Of a stretch of DNA of 64,000 nucleotides, positions 53,191 to 62,319 are shown one piece after another. The notes under the pieces were generated by a model. It did not search any database. It was not told the DNA's origin and saw only the letters and a program-made list of their open reading frames with translations. The position numbers and the translations under genes were made by a program. Origin of the DNA: Caproicibacterium amylolyticum (GTDB lineage: Bacteria > Bacillota > Clostridia > Oscillospirales > Acutalibacteraceae); contig NZ_CP060696.1 in NCBI RefSeq assembly GCF_014467055.1, positions 372,001-436,000 on the forward strand, in the 5' to 3' direction. Numbering within the stretch: the first letter of the stretch is position 1; each line of letters begins with the position of its first letter.

Positions 53191-54103
53191 GGAGAGCGAA
53201 ACAAAGACCCTGCAGGAGTACGGGAAAAAATGGGGACAGGAAACCGGCAATACCGTCAATGTAGTCCATCAGACACCGGATCTGCAGAAATTCACACAGG
53301 CAGCCAAAAGCGCGGATGGTCCAGATGGTGTTTACGGTATGGCGAATGACCAGCTTGCAAGTTATATTTCTGCAGGTTTGGTGCAGGAAGTACCCGACGG
53401 CATGTTTCAGGAGGCGGACTATTCTCCGGCGGCTGTTCAGGCGTGCTGTGCAGACGGTAAAAAATATGCGCTGCCAATCGCGGTAGAAACCAACGCGTTG
53501 TTTTATAATACCAAGAAGGTTCAGAAAGCACCGGACAACTGGGATGAACTGATTGCCGACGCAAAGAAAAACGGCGGCATCAAGTTTAAAGCTACCAGCA
53601 TTTATTATGACCTCGGTTTCCTGCGCGCGTATGACAGCTACATTTTTAAATACAGCAACAGCAAATATGATGCAAAAGACATTGGACTTGGCAATGACGG
53701 TGCGGTAAAAGCGTATCAGTTTATCAAGAGCCTTGCAGACGATAAATTCCTCACAGCGGATGTTACCAGCGACCTTGCAAAGAGCAGTTTTCAAAGCGGC
53801 GAAACCGCATTTTACATCGGCGGCCCATGGGATACAGACGGCTTTAAATCTGCAAAAGTGCCTTACGCAGTTGTACCAATGCCAAAGCTGAACGGCAAAA
53901 ATTTTGTAACGCCGGTTGGCACACAAGTCGGTTTTGTCAGTGCAAAGTCACAGAAGCAGGGCGCTGCTTGGGATTTCTATAAATATTTAGCGAAAAACGC
54001 GGTCAGCGACCTTTATAAAGCAGGCGGTCGCATCCCAGCACAACTTGCCGCACAGAAAGAAATTGCTTCGGATGACACCACAAAAGCGTTTATTACACAG
54101 ATT
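53190..54103 (+). pseudogene. Maltose-type solute-binding protein fragment
   Basis: About 300 codons encode the core of an MBP-like sugar-binding protein (NDQLASYISAGLVQEVPDGM, YALPIAVETNALFYNTKKVQ, KSSFQSGETAFYIGGPWDTD). The signal peptide and the last 60-80 residues are missing. The frame happens to stay open into antisense LacI sequence before it and antisense hlyD sequence after it, giving a meaningless 426-codon frame from 53048 to 54328. Confidence 0.85.
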
Positions 54104-54560
54104 ACTTGTTGTTTGCAGTTCTGCGGGATAATTGTTAATGCGTTGCTCCCTGCTGCGACTAAATCATTATTTCGTAATGCTGCTAGTAACGATACTTTAC
54201 AATTGACAGTCGCTTTAACTGTGGAATTACTTATGGTTTGCGTGAGTTCAAAAATTCGACTTTTTAAAGTTGCTGAATTTCCTCTTAAAATGTTAGATTG
54301 GAATTCAAACTGGTTATGCCCAGATTGAATGCTGTTGATTAGTTTTTCAATTCCATTGATTTCATTATTATCAATCGATAATTGTTGTTCAGCTGTTGCT
54401 TTTTGATTTTTTGAAGTCTCAACATTTATTTGTAATAAAGCATCTACGACTTTTACAGTTTGCCAATCCTAACTTTTCCGCGGCCTTTATCATTCCCAAA
54501 ACATTGGTGCCCTGCTTATTGTTCTGGCTACTTTTCGTATGGTTTCCTTTATTTCAGTTT
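54104..54560 (-). pseudogene. Remnants of hlyD-like gene and C39 exporter gene (locus B)
   Basis: 54104-54470 matches two separated blocks of the locus A hlyD-like gene (about 10,088-10,290 and 10,890-11,030) with the part between deleted. 54470-54550 matches the exporter's residues 35-65 region (about 13,308-13,385). This shows that locus B once had the same exporter pair as locus A and lost it. Confidence 0.85.
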
Positions 54561-54566
54561 GGATTG

Positions 54567-54833
54567 TTATTTTCCACGTTTTTCGGGGGCCGCTGACAAG
54601 CACGCAGCGCTAACAACATACAAGTACATGAATTGCATATTGTTATCCTTATCTATTATTGAAAAAACAATTATCAGTACAACCAGCAAAGAAATAGCAA
54701 GGATATAATACTTTTTCTTGAGTTTATGATAAACTCGCTCTTTCAATTTAAAAAAATGTTCTACAAGCAGAAAAGCAATCAGAAGGATGATTGCCGGCAG
54801 CAATTCCATAATTGTTTTTATTACAACGTTCAT
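54567..54833 (-). CDS. Small membrane protein (88 aa)
   Basis: ATG 54833 follows GGAGTGGG by 8 nt; a longer frame from 54908 is less likely. There are two or three membrane helices (IMELLPAIILLIAFLLVEHF, YYILAISLLVVLIIVFSIID) separated by a basic stretch. It lies in bacteriocin locus B and has no counterpart I can see in locus A. A role in immunity is possible but rests on position only. The final residues run into the exporter remnant, so the end may be altered. Confidence 0.5.
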   Translation of the reverse strand: MNVVIKTIMELLPAIILLIAFLLVEHFFKLKERVYHKLKKKYYILAISLLVVLIIVFSIIDKDNNMQFMYLYVVSAACLSAAPEKRGK

Positions 54834-54862
54834 ATGTAGTTCCCACTCCACAAAAGTATGAT

Positions 54863-55180
54863 TTAAAAATCCTTTTTCTTTCGCTTTAGAAATTTTAAAG
54901 CGAGCCAAATTAAGGCACCTACTCCAATAATCGCGCCACCAATTGCAAGGATGGGAGCAAGCGGGGAATCATTTCCCACTGCTGTTACAAGCAGCAGTAT
55001 GACGTTTAAAAAGAAAATCAGGTAATTGATGTAGGGCATAGGCCCCGAAGTGCTTTTTGCAAGGGTTAGATATACGTTGAAACCCGCCATAGCGCTCATC
55101 CAGAGCATATAATAAAACCAGAATGAATCAGAATAGTTTGTCGAAATAATTTCAAACAAGGCGACCATTTCTGTAAGCAT
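54863..55180 (-). CDS. Small membrane protein, probably truncated
   Basis: Frame from ATG 55180 encodes MLTEMVALFEIISTNYSDSF and about three helices ending WLALKFLKRKKKDF. Immediately upstream (55199-55333, minus strand) are the first 45 codons of the locus A immunity-like protein in another frame, ending in a stop. The junction suggests that two different membrane-protein genes were joined and the true N-terminus was lost. Confidence 0.45.
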   Translation of the reverse strand: MLTEMVALFEIISTNYSDSFWFYYMLWMSAMAGFNVYLTLAKSTSGPMPYINYLIFFLNVILLLVTAVGNDSPLAPILAIGGAIIGVGALIWLALKFLKRKKKDF

Positions 55181-55405
55181 CAAATTAATCACAGCAACAT
55201 CCCTATCATAAAAAGTGGTATGTACCCGATGCTTCCCTGAGATATACAGTAAATGCCCATGCATTCATAGAAAACACAGTCAAAAATGATGAAAGACTTT
55301 GTGAATTTATTCCAATTATTTATAATTAGCACTCCTTCGTATGCAAACATCAGAAAAGGATATCATTGTATCCTAAATAAGGAGCAATGATATCCCAAAA
55401 TGTTG

Positions 55406-55627
55406 TCAACTCATCATGCAGTTGCATACAAACCATATCCGGCCATAACTCCACCTATGGCTTCCTTCAGCAAAGGCCGGACATATTACACCACAATCAC
55501 CGCTATCAGCCATTAATCTTACTTTCATACATGATCGACATGTATTTGTTCCAAAGTCCATTTTGAGCATTCCAGAATCCTCAAGTTCTGTATATTCAGC
55601 CATAGGCATTATCATTGTTGCTTCCAA
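55406..55627 (-). pseudogene. Bacteriocin-like precursor, frameshifted (locus B)
   Basis: ATG 55627 encodes a leader like that of locus A, but the cleavage site LQIDGG is changed to LKMDFG. The core differs (TNTCRSCMKVRLMADSGDCG with several Cys) and then, after ICPAFAE, an extra base shifts the frame; the alternative frame reads AIGGVMAGYGLYATA, the expected ending. It is probably no longer made or exported. Confidence 0.8.
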
Positions 55628-55774
55628 CTGTTTAAGACTCCTTTATTTTATGTAATATTTATTCAAAAAGGAATTTGCACTTAGGAGGGCTCTTCACAAG
55701 CTGTAAATTAACTTTTGAATCGGAGATAAACTATAATTTTTTGAACGCGCCATCGTTCCAAGGGTCTACGTTGT

Positions 55775-56210
55775 TCATATCAAATAAAACAAAAATGAGT
55801 GTAGCAACAGTGCAAATTCGATTTTTTTGCGGTTGATGACAACCAGTACGATTGCTGCTGTGATGAATGCGATTAGAATTACAGCAGCAATGCAGCCTGC
55901 CGATAAAAATTTTGCAGAAACCACCGGCTTGCGAAAATGGCCGCAAATTTTTTGTTTGAGCAGTTTTCTGGCAATCATAAACGTAATCAATTCCGCGGCA
56001 AAGGTTGGCAGCATGGTTATCGCAGGGTTAGATAACGTATTTTGCAAAGAAAGCATATCCGGCTTTTTATGCTGCAGTGCATAAAATAAGCCAATCAGTA
56101 AACCTAAAACAAATTGCAGTACAAACGCAAAGGCCTGAACCAGCACGAGCAGAAGCCAGTCCTTATTTCCTGTTTTTACGAGTAACTTTTTGGGTATTTC
56201 GGCTTTTGTA
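55775..56210 (-). pseudogene. CPBP protease remnant, catalytic segment deleted (locus B)
   Basis: The N-terminal helices match the locus A protein closely (KTGNKDWLLLVLVQAFAFVL, NTLSNPAITMLPTFAAELIT). At SAGCIAAVILIAF the sequence jumps to the last helix (VVINRKKI), losing the EExxxR, FxxxH and HxxxN motifs. It cannot be an active protease. Confidence 0.85.
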
Positions 56211-56211
56211 G

Positions 56212-56237
56212 GGAATTGTTGTTGCTTTTTGTTGGAT
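56212..56237. promoter_or_regulatory. Conserved element upstream of response regulator (locus B)
   Basis: ggaattgttgttgctttttg followed by ttggat is the counterpart of 16829-16854 and lies 66 bp before the regulator start. Confidence 0.5.
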
Positions 56238-56302
56238 GAATATTGTAAACACCATATGAATGTGCTACAATCTGGGAAAAGAGTATATTCTGGTGACTGC
56301 TT

Positions 56303-57088
56303 ATGGAAAAGAGAATGTCCATCCTGCTTGTTGAAGATGATGAAAAGGATTGTCAGAAAATCAAGCAATATACCGAAGAATTGGATGATATAAGCCTGAT
56401 CGGTATTACAAATAATTTAGACGGAGCGATTTGTTACACAAAAGAGTTCTTGCCGGAGGCCATTATTCTGGATTTGGAACTTCATAAGGGCGGCGGAAAT
56501 GGATTGAGCTTTTTGTGTGAACTGAAAAAGCTTGAATTGCCGTATCACCCGTTTGTGTTGGTAACGACTAATAACTGCAGTGATATTACATATGAATGTG
56601 CTCGTGAGAACGGCGCAGATTTTATTATGGCGAAGTATCAATCGGACTATTCTCCGGAGGGCGCCGTAGATTTTCTTAGGATGATGAAAACTGCAATTTT
56701 CAGCAAGATTCAGTCCCTTTCTCCGGAACATGAAACAAGCGAGTCTCCAGAGCAAAAGGAAAAACGCATTGTCAGCGAAATTCATCGGGAGTTTGATCTC
56801 GTCGGAATGAATCCCAAGCATGTCGGGTATCGATATTTGACAGAGGCCGTTCAGCTGGTTCTCGACGAACCAGTTCACAACTTATGCTCAATTCTGGGCG
56901 CTAGGTTTGGAAAAACAGATGTAAGTATAGAGCGAGCCATGCAGAACGCAATTAACAAAGCCTGGCGAACTTCCGATATTGAAGACCTGCTCAAATACTA
57001 TACCGCGCATATCAACGCGGAAAAAGGAACCCCAACCATAACCGAGTTTATTTATTATTATGCAGACAAAATCAAGAATCGGTACTGA
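56303..57088 (+). CDS. Response regulator with Spo0A-type DNA-binding domain
   Basis: A 261-residue protein. Residues 1-125 form a receiver domain with Asp12-Asp13 and phosphoacceptor Asp57 (AIILDLEL). After a charged linker, residues of about 160-258 match the Spo0A effector domain: GYRYLTEAVQLVLDEP, the helix-turn-helix FGKTDVSIERAMQNAINKAW and PTITEFIYYYADKIK. Canonical Spo0A is a sporulation master regulator and is not paired with a dedicated kinase; here the gene is next to an AgrC-like kinase in a bacteriocin locus, so it is best seen as a Spo0A-derived quorum or bacteriocin regulator. The start could also be the second ATG (56315). A broken copy is at 16931. Confidence 0.85.
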   Translation: MEKRMSILLVEDDEKDCQKIKQYTEELDDISLIGITNNLDGAICYTKEFLPEAIILDLELHKGGGNGLSFLCELKKLELPYHPFVLVTTNNCSDITYECARENGADFIMAKYQSDYSPEGAVDFLRMMKTAIFSKIQSLSPEHETSESPEQKEKRIVSEIHREFDLVGMNPKHVGYRYLTEAVQLVLDEPVHNLCSILGARFGKTDVSIERAMQNAINKAWRTSDIEDLLKYYTAHINAEKGTPTITEFIYYYADKIKNRY

Positions 57089-57295
57089 AAATATTAGACT
57101 GTAAATTTGTATATGTTAGAGTTTTTCAAAGTAGTTTCGAAGCCATTGCAGTATTTGCCACATATGTTTTATCCCCCCTGTTAAATTTTCTAAAACTAGG
57201 ATAAAACTATTGTAAAACAATTTGCGTTTGTTATGATGATTGGATTTCTGTAGAATTTCGTTGGTTTATGTTATGAAAAGGGGGATAAACTAGAT

Positions 57296-58783
57296 ATGTG
57301 GGGATCCTATATTAAGTATTTTGGCATTATTTTTGGAAGTTGCTATATGTATGAAAAACTTTTGCATCTAAAGCAAAACAATCGAAAAATGCTTCTCAAT
57401 TTAATTTATGCTCTCATAACAGCTGCCTTGATGTGTGTGATACTGATGAGATATAAATTGCTCATTATACCGGCATTGGCAATTTTGCTATTTGTCTTTT
57501 TGACACGGATAAATCAAACAGAGAGAAAACTGTCTGTTACAACAACGCTGCTCTCAATCAGCCTAAATTATATTGTCAATTTTATTTCAGCGTTTTTAGC
57601 AGCTGCTGTATTTGGACTTTGTAATTTGAAAATTTCAGGTGGTACTGAAATACTCAATTCTGCTTGTGTGACGTCATTGCAGTTGCTTTTGAGTTACCAG
57701 CTTTTCAGAATTCGGCGTTTGAAAAATGGTATGCCTTTTTTAACCAAAATAGGAAGCAGCGAAGGTGTATTGATTAGTTTGATATTGATATGCAGCTTTA
57801 TTTGTATTAGTAACGTTTATTTTTCAGAATTGTGTTTTTTCATGTTTCTAATCTCTTTTATCCTTTTAGGCAGTGTGTTTGCTTTTGTCTGGTGGCAGAA
57901 CTGCCTGACAAAAAATTACTTGGAAAAACTTAAGAGCAATGAATTTCAACAGCTGCAAGGCACGCTGGAAGAGCAGCAGGAGGAGATTCATCGTTTAAAG
58001 GAATCGAATGATCAACTCGCCAAGTTAATTCACAAGGATAATAAATTGATACCCGCAATGGAACTTGCGGTTAAAGAATATTTGGAACAAAGTGAATCGG
58101 AAAAGTATTCGGAGCGAAACAGCGAGGGGCACATGCTGCTCGAAGAACTGCGGTCTATTTTTGACGAACGTGCAGACGCTTTGAAAAGTTTCAGCTTTTG
58201 TCAGAAAGCGCTGCCTGTTTCGGGTGTGTTTCAGATCGATTCTTTGCTGCGGTATATGTACTGCAAAGCACAAGGAGCAGATATTCAGCTGGAATTTACG
58301 TCTTACGCAAGTATGCAGTACTTAACTGAAAACATTATATCTACATCAGATTTAAGAACAATTTTAGCCGATTTACTTGAAAACGCCATTATTGCGGTTA
58401 AAAGCAGCAATGCAAAGAATCGAAAGATTTTGATTGTGCTTGAAGTAGTGAATCAATCTTATGAAATAGAAATATATGACAGCGGCATCCCGTTTAAACG
58501 AAAAACGATTCATTGTCTTGGAAAAAGGAACAATACCACTCACGCAGCAGATGGTGGAAGTGGAATCGGGCTGCCAACTGTTTTAGAAACTTTGCGGTAT
58601 TATAAGGCTAGTTTTTATATTCAGGAGTTTCGTAATGTGAACGATGCTTTTACGAAAAAGGTATCAATAAAATTTGACGGTCTCAATCAATGTATTGCCC
58701 AGACAGACAGCAAAGAAATTATAAATATCATTCCGGCGGCCTATTATTTAGATGTACAGGCGAATGAAAAACTGATATCGTAA
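57296..58783 (+). CDS. AgrC-like sensor histidine kinase
   Basis: A 495-residue protein. Six or so membrane helices occupy residues 1-200 (LIYALITAALMCVILM, ALAILLFVFLT, LILICSFICISNVYF). A coiled coil (residues 210-240) leads to the phospho-acceptor region LIHKDNK with His246. The GHKL ATPase has DLLENAIIAVKSS (N box), YDSGIPF (G1) and GSGIGLPTVLETL (G2). This layout is typical of peptide-sensing kinases such as AgrC and ComD. It lies 207 bp after the Spo0A-like regulator and is its probable partner. It looks intact. Confidence 0.9.
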   Translation: MWGSYIKYFGIIFGSCYMYEKLLHLKQNNRKMLLNLIYALITAALMCVILMRYKLLIIPALAILLFVFLTRINQTERKLSVTTTLLSISLNYIVNFISAFLAAAVFGLCNLKISGGTEILNSACVTSLQLLLSYQLFRIRRLKNGMPFLTKIGSSEGVLISLILICSFICISNVYFSELCFFMFLISFILLGSVFAFVWWQNCLTKNYLEKLKSNEFQQLQGTLEEQQEEIHRLKESNDQLAKLIHKDNKLIPAMELAVKEYLEQSESEKYSERNSEGHMLLEELRSIFDERADALKSFSFCQKALPVSGVFQIDSLLRYMYCKAQGADIQLEFTSYASMQYLTENIISTSDLRTILADLLENAIIAVKSSNAKNRKILIVLEVVNQSYEIEIYDSGIPFKRKTIHCLGKRNNTTHAADGGSGIGLPTVLETLRYYKASFYIQEFRNVNDAFTKKVSIKFDGLNQCIAQTDSKEIINIIPAAYYLDVQANEKLIS

Positions 58784-58890
58784 ATCAAAAAAAGACAGAG
58801 CAGGCGAAAAGTCCGGTGTGCATATCAATAATATTGCCTGCGAAGATTACCGCGTGTTCAATATCACGGTAAAATAAGTTTATAAAACAG
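58784..58890. other. Intergenic, degenerate
   Basis: A short frame (KSPVCISIILPAKI-like) has no start; nothing else is seen before the terminator. Confidence 0.3.
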
Positions 58891-58926
58891 CAAAGCCCCG
58901 AAACCAATGGAATGTTTCGGGGCTTT
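58891..58926. terminator. Bidirectional terminator
   Basis: caaagccccgaaac and gtttcggggctttg form a 14-bp stem between convergent genes. Confidence 0.9.
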
Positions 58927-58951
58927 GTACGGTATGCAATTCGATTGTTTA

Positions 58952-60553
58952 CTATATCCTGTCAATACTGCGCCGCATATATTCCCGAGGAGAGCACCCC
59001 TCTACTTTTTTAAAAACCTTGCTGAAGTAAAACGCGCTGTCAAAACCGAGCTTTTCGGCAATTTCATAGATTTTACAGTCGCTGTTCGCCATCATTTCCT
59101 TGGCGGCAGCGATTTTTTCGTGTGTGATAAACTCTACAAAATTCTGACCGGTTTCTTTCGCGAAAAGCTGACTGAGATAGTTGGGGCTAAAGCCAAAAAA
59201 TGCAGCTACTTCCGGTAGTGAAAGTTTGCGGTTTAGGTTTGCACGGATGTACTGCATTACTTTTTGAACGGTATGTGCTTTGTAGGTTTGGCGCCGTTTC
59301 GTCAGTTCACAGACAAGGCCGCTTTGCAGTATGGTGATCCATTCAACAACTTGAACAACGGTTTGGCAGCGATACAGGCAGCGGTAACTGTCTTCTCCCG
59401 TAAAAATGCGGTTTAACAGGGTTTCCCCGTCCGGCAGCAGTGTAATTGACATATAGAGCAGGGTGCTGGCGATGTCCAGTGCTTCAATATAGTGCGAAGG
59501 CTGTGCTTTCAGCGCGGCTGCAATTTTGGAAAGTGCTTGTGAAAGTACATCCATATCCAACTGTTCGAATGCCTGTGCAATTTCTTTGCGATAAAAAGGA
59601 ATGTCCAAGGACGGCGGTGTGCTTTCTGTTTGTGGGTCAAAAAACGCAATGTGCGCCGTGGAAAGAACGTGTCGGGCAGAAGCATAGGACTCGGAGATGG
59701 CATAGGGATCCTTGACTAAGCGACCAATGCGGCAGGTAAGTGTTACATTAAAATAAGAATACACCGTATCGGAGGCTTCCTGAAGAATCGTTTGCAGCAG
59801 GTGCTGTACGTCGGGCAGTTCCTGCTGGCTCAGGCAGAAGGTAATGTTGAAATGCCGCAAGTCCAGGCTGGTAATGTAGCAGGCCATGTAGCGGTTAATG
59901 GTTTCACGAATCATATGAACTGTACCGGAGTAAAGCTGCGTGCGCTGTTTACAGTTTTGACTGGACAACGAAGCGGAATCTAATATTTCGCAGTAACATA
60001 CCGTGTATGCATTAAAAGAAAAGTCTACCTGAAGTTCTTTGCGCTGCAGTTCATATTGCTGTCGGTTTTCAAATAAGCCGTTGTACAGGCGGATAAAGAA
60101 CCGTTCATACAGAATGGAGAGGTCGTCCATTGTTCCGGCTGGAGAAGTGCCCTGCCGGCGGGTGTATATTGTGGCAAGCAGTTTCAGGCACCGTTTAACA
60201 GCATCCGCAAGGGACTCAGAGGTCAGCTCTAACTTAATAAGGTAGTCCACGGCACCCAGCCGGATGGCTTCCTTTGCAAACTGAAATTCCTCAAAGCTGG
60301 TAAGCAAAATGAACAGCGGAAGTTCGCTGCCTGCTTTCCGGCATTCCCGCACTACCTCCAAACCATCTTTTACGGGCATTTTAATGTCAATCAGTACAAT
60401 ATCCGGTTTTTGTTCTGCAATACGTTTCAGAGCTTCTTCTCCATTGTGTGCAACACTGCAAAGTTCAATATTGTACGCATTCCAATCAATCATGGATTGC
60501 AGTCCGACCAGCACTAAAGGCTCATCGTCTGCCAGCAGAAGCTTAATTTTCAT
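58952..60553 (-). CDS. YesN-type AraC-family response regulator
   Basis: A 533-residue protein. The N-terminal receiver domain has Asp9-Asp10 and phosphoacceptor Asp56 (IVLIDIKMPVKDG). A long central region follows, and the C-terminus is an AraC/XylS double helix-turn-helix (LSLPEVAAFFGFSPNYLSQL, KIYEIAEKLGFDSAFYFSKV, EGCSPREYMR). YesN regulators activate sugar-uptake genes on signals from a YesM kinase. It overlaps the kinase gene by 4 nt. The likely target is the solute-binding protein beginning at 63864. Confidence 0.95.
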   Translation of the reverse strand: MKIKLLLADDEPLVLVGLQSMIDWNAYNIELCSVAHNGEEALKRIAEQKPDIVLIDIKMPVKDGLEVVRECRKAGSELPLFILLTSFEEFQFAKEAIRLGAVDYLIKLELTSESLADAVKRCLKLLATIYTRRQGTSPAGTMDDLSILYERFFIRLYNGLFENRQQYELQRKELQVDFSFNAYTVCYCEILDSASLSSQNCKQRTQLYSGTVHMIRETINRYMACYITSLDLRHFNITFCLSQQELPDVQHLLQTILQEASDTVYSYFNVTLTCRIGRLVKDPYAISESYASARHVLSTAHIAFFDPQTESTPPSLDIPFYRKEIAQAFEQLDMDVLSQALSKIAAALKAQPSHYIEALDIASTLLYMSITLLPDGETLLNRIFTGEDSYRCLYRCQTVVQVVEWITILQSGLVCELTKRRQTYKAHTVQKVMQYIRANLNRKLSLPEVAAFFGFSPNYLSQLFAKETGQNFVEFITHEKIAAAKEMMANSDCKIYEIAEKLGFDSAFYFSKVFKKVEGCSPREYMRRSIDRI

Positions 60554-62055
60554 GTATTTTTCTCCATCTTTGCAGAATTTTTGCAGTTGTCCGGCAGCAA
60601 AATAACCATTTTTGTGTATGCACCTTCCTTGCTTTCAATCGAAAGGCCGTACGGTTTGCCAAAGTTGTACTGCAGCCGCTGGTTGATTGTATGAAGCCCT
60701 AACTTTTTGAACATACCGGAAGGTTTTTCTGCATCATCGGTCAGGCAGTGCATGGCGGTCTGCGGTGTCATGCCAATACCATCATCTTTCAGAATGACGG
60801 CAATGTCTCCGGATTGCAGACGGACAGCTTTCAGCAGAATGGTTCCTGCGCCGCCCTTGGGCTCGATTCCATGAAAGATAGCGTTTTCCATAAGCGGCTG
60901 CAGCGTAAACCGCGGAATTTTTGTATCCAGTACATTTGGGTCAAGTTCCTTTGTCAGCTGAATAGAACCGCCGTAACGGTACTTTTGAATGACGTAGTAG
61001 TCATCCAGCAAGGCAATTTCCTCCCGCAGCGGCAGAAGTTCCTGTGTACCCTTTGAAATGTTTTTCAGCAGTCTTGCAAGGGAGGTGGTCATTTCCGAAA
61101 TGCCAGCGGCACCCTGAATGGTGGCCATCCATTTAATAGAATTCAGTGTGTTGTACAGAAAATGCGGGCTGATTTGGCTTTGTAGCATTTTATACTCCAA
61201 ATCCTTTTTCTTTTTCTCGTCATCCACTCTTTCCCGCAACAGTTTGTCTACATTTTGCGAAAGATTGTTGATGCCGCGGCCGATGTCGCCAAATTCATTG
61301 TCCCATTCCAGTTCCGGAGCGGGGGAAAAGTCTCCCTGGGCAATTTGATTCAGCCGGTGGCGCAGGCTGGCGACTGGCGGGTTGATTAATCGGTCCAACA
61401 CCAGTCCAATCGCGATGCCCAGCAGGATAATGGCGGCGCAGATAATGAGCAGCAGCCGCGCGTAAAGCCAAAGCTGCTGGTGTACCAGTTCCAGCGACAG
61501 TTCGTTGGCCATGTACAGCTTTGGGATTGCCTCTACCGGGTAAACCACCAGTTCCACCGGGGCGGCTCCCTTTACCGCGTACTGGCCGACAAGGGTGCCG
61601 CTGTGTAGGGTGTTCTCTTTGGTAAGTGACCAGCTTCCGGCCATGTGCTGCGTGGTGTGCAGCGTGCCGCCGGAAAATTCCAACAGCGCCTGTGAAGGCA
61701 GCTGAATAAAGAAGCGGTTGTTTGCGCTGACGTAGTATCCCTTGAGTGAGTCGGTTAACACAGAGGTTTTTACGGAAAGATAGGCATACCCAATAATCGT
61801 GCCACCGCCGCTTGCGGTAATTGGACGCGTAATTGTAAGAATTTGTTCGTCTGGCATCAAATAATCCGTAGAAACGGATTGCCAGGCCTGCAAGCGCTGC
61901 AGCCTGAAGTCTATGTGCCGCGCGTAGGTTTGAAAAAAAGACACACTGCAGGTCGCCAAAATCACGGCAACAACCAGGCTGAAGGTTACGGTGATAAGCT
62001 GAATTCGCCCCTTGACGGTTTGAAAAAGCGGACGTTTAAAGGTTTGGTGATACAT
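60550..62055 (-). CDS. YesM-type sensor histidine kinase
   Basis: ATG 62055 follows GGAGAGG; the TTG at 62073 lies before that site. The 501-residue protein has helices near residues 15-35 (IQLITVTFSLVVAVILATCS) and 195-220, enclosing an extracellular sensor domain, then a HAMP segment and the His_kinase domain with SQISPHFLYNTLNSIKWMA (phosphorylated His in HFLYN). The ATPase has MENAIFHGIEPKGGAG and DDGIGM. It controls YesN. The enclosed domain probably senses a sugar-loaded binding protein or a sugar. Confidence 0.95.
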   Translation of the reverse strand: MYHQTFKRPLFQTVKGRIQLITVTFSLVVAVILATCSVSFFQTYARHIDFRLQRLQAWQSVSTDYLMPDEQILTITRPITASGGGTIIGYAYLSVKTSVLTDSLKGYYVSANNRFFIQLPSQALLEFSGGTLHTTQHMAGSWSLTKENTLHSGTLVGQYAVKGAAPVELVVYPVEAIPKLYMANELSLELVHQQLWLYARLLLIICAAIILLGIAIGLVLDRLINPPVASLRHRLNQIAQGDFSPAPELEWDNEFGDIGRGINNLSQNVDKLLRERVDDEKKKKDLEYKMLQSQISPHFLYNTLNSIKWMATIQGAAGISEMTTSLARLLKNISKGTQELLPLREEIALLDDYYVIQKYRYGGSIQLTKELDPNVLDTKIPRFTLQPLMENAIFHGIEPKGGAGTILLKAVRLQSGDIAVILKDDGIGMTPQTAMHCLTDDAEKPSGMFKKLGLHTINQRLQYNFGKPYGLSIESKEGAYTKMVILLPDNCKNSAKMEKNT

Positions 62056-62095
62056 AACAATTTTCCTCTCCAATTGCTCCTTGTATTATAGAGTA

Positions 62096-62319
62096 GTAGT
62101 TATTAGAGCCCCTCTCCAAGGGCTGTGCTACACTGTAATGGATGCTGTGGATTGGTATAATTCTCCTACCACCAGATGGTTTTAGAAAGGTTCCAACCAC
62201 AGCCCTTTGCAGTTTTGTTAATCAGTTAAATACCGCCAGACGGTTTATGTAGAACAAGGTTACAAAGCAAAGCGTTCTGTGGATGCAGCATCACAATTTT
62301 TACCGTCGGAGGTTTTGTT
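62096..62319 (+). ncRNA. IS110 5' non-coding region, candidate bridge RNA
   Basis: About 220 bp without coding potential precede the IS110 transposase. Stems are visible: cagcccttgg/ccaagggctg type pairing around 62114-62126 with cacagccctttg at 62197-62208, and accgccagacggt at 62230-62242. IS110-group elements encode a structured guide RNA in this position; I could not fold it, so the call is tentative. Confidence 0.4.

Noticed and set aside
53048..54328. A 426-codon open frame that looks like a complete solute-binding protein
   Set aside because: Its ends are antisense LacI and antisense hlyD sequence; only the middle 300 codons are homologous, and there is no start signal or lipoprotein signal.
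54863..55264. Longer start (55264) for the locus B membrane protein
   Set aside because: The extra 28 codons are an out-of-frame reading of the duplicated immunity-like gene fragment.
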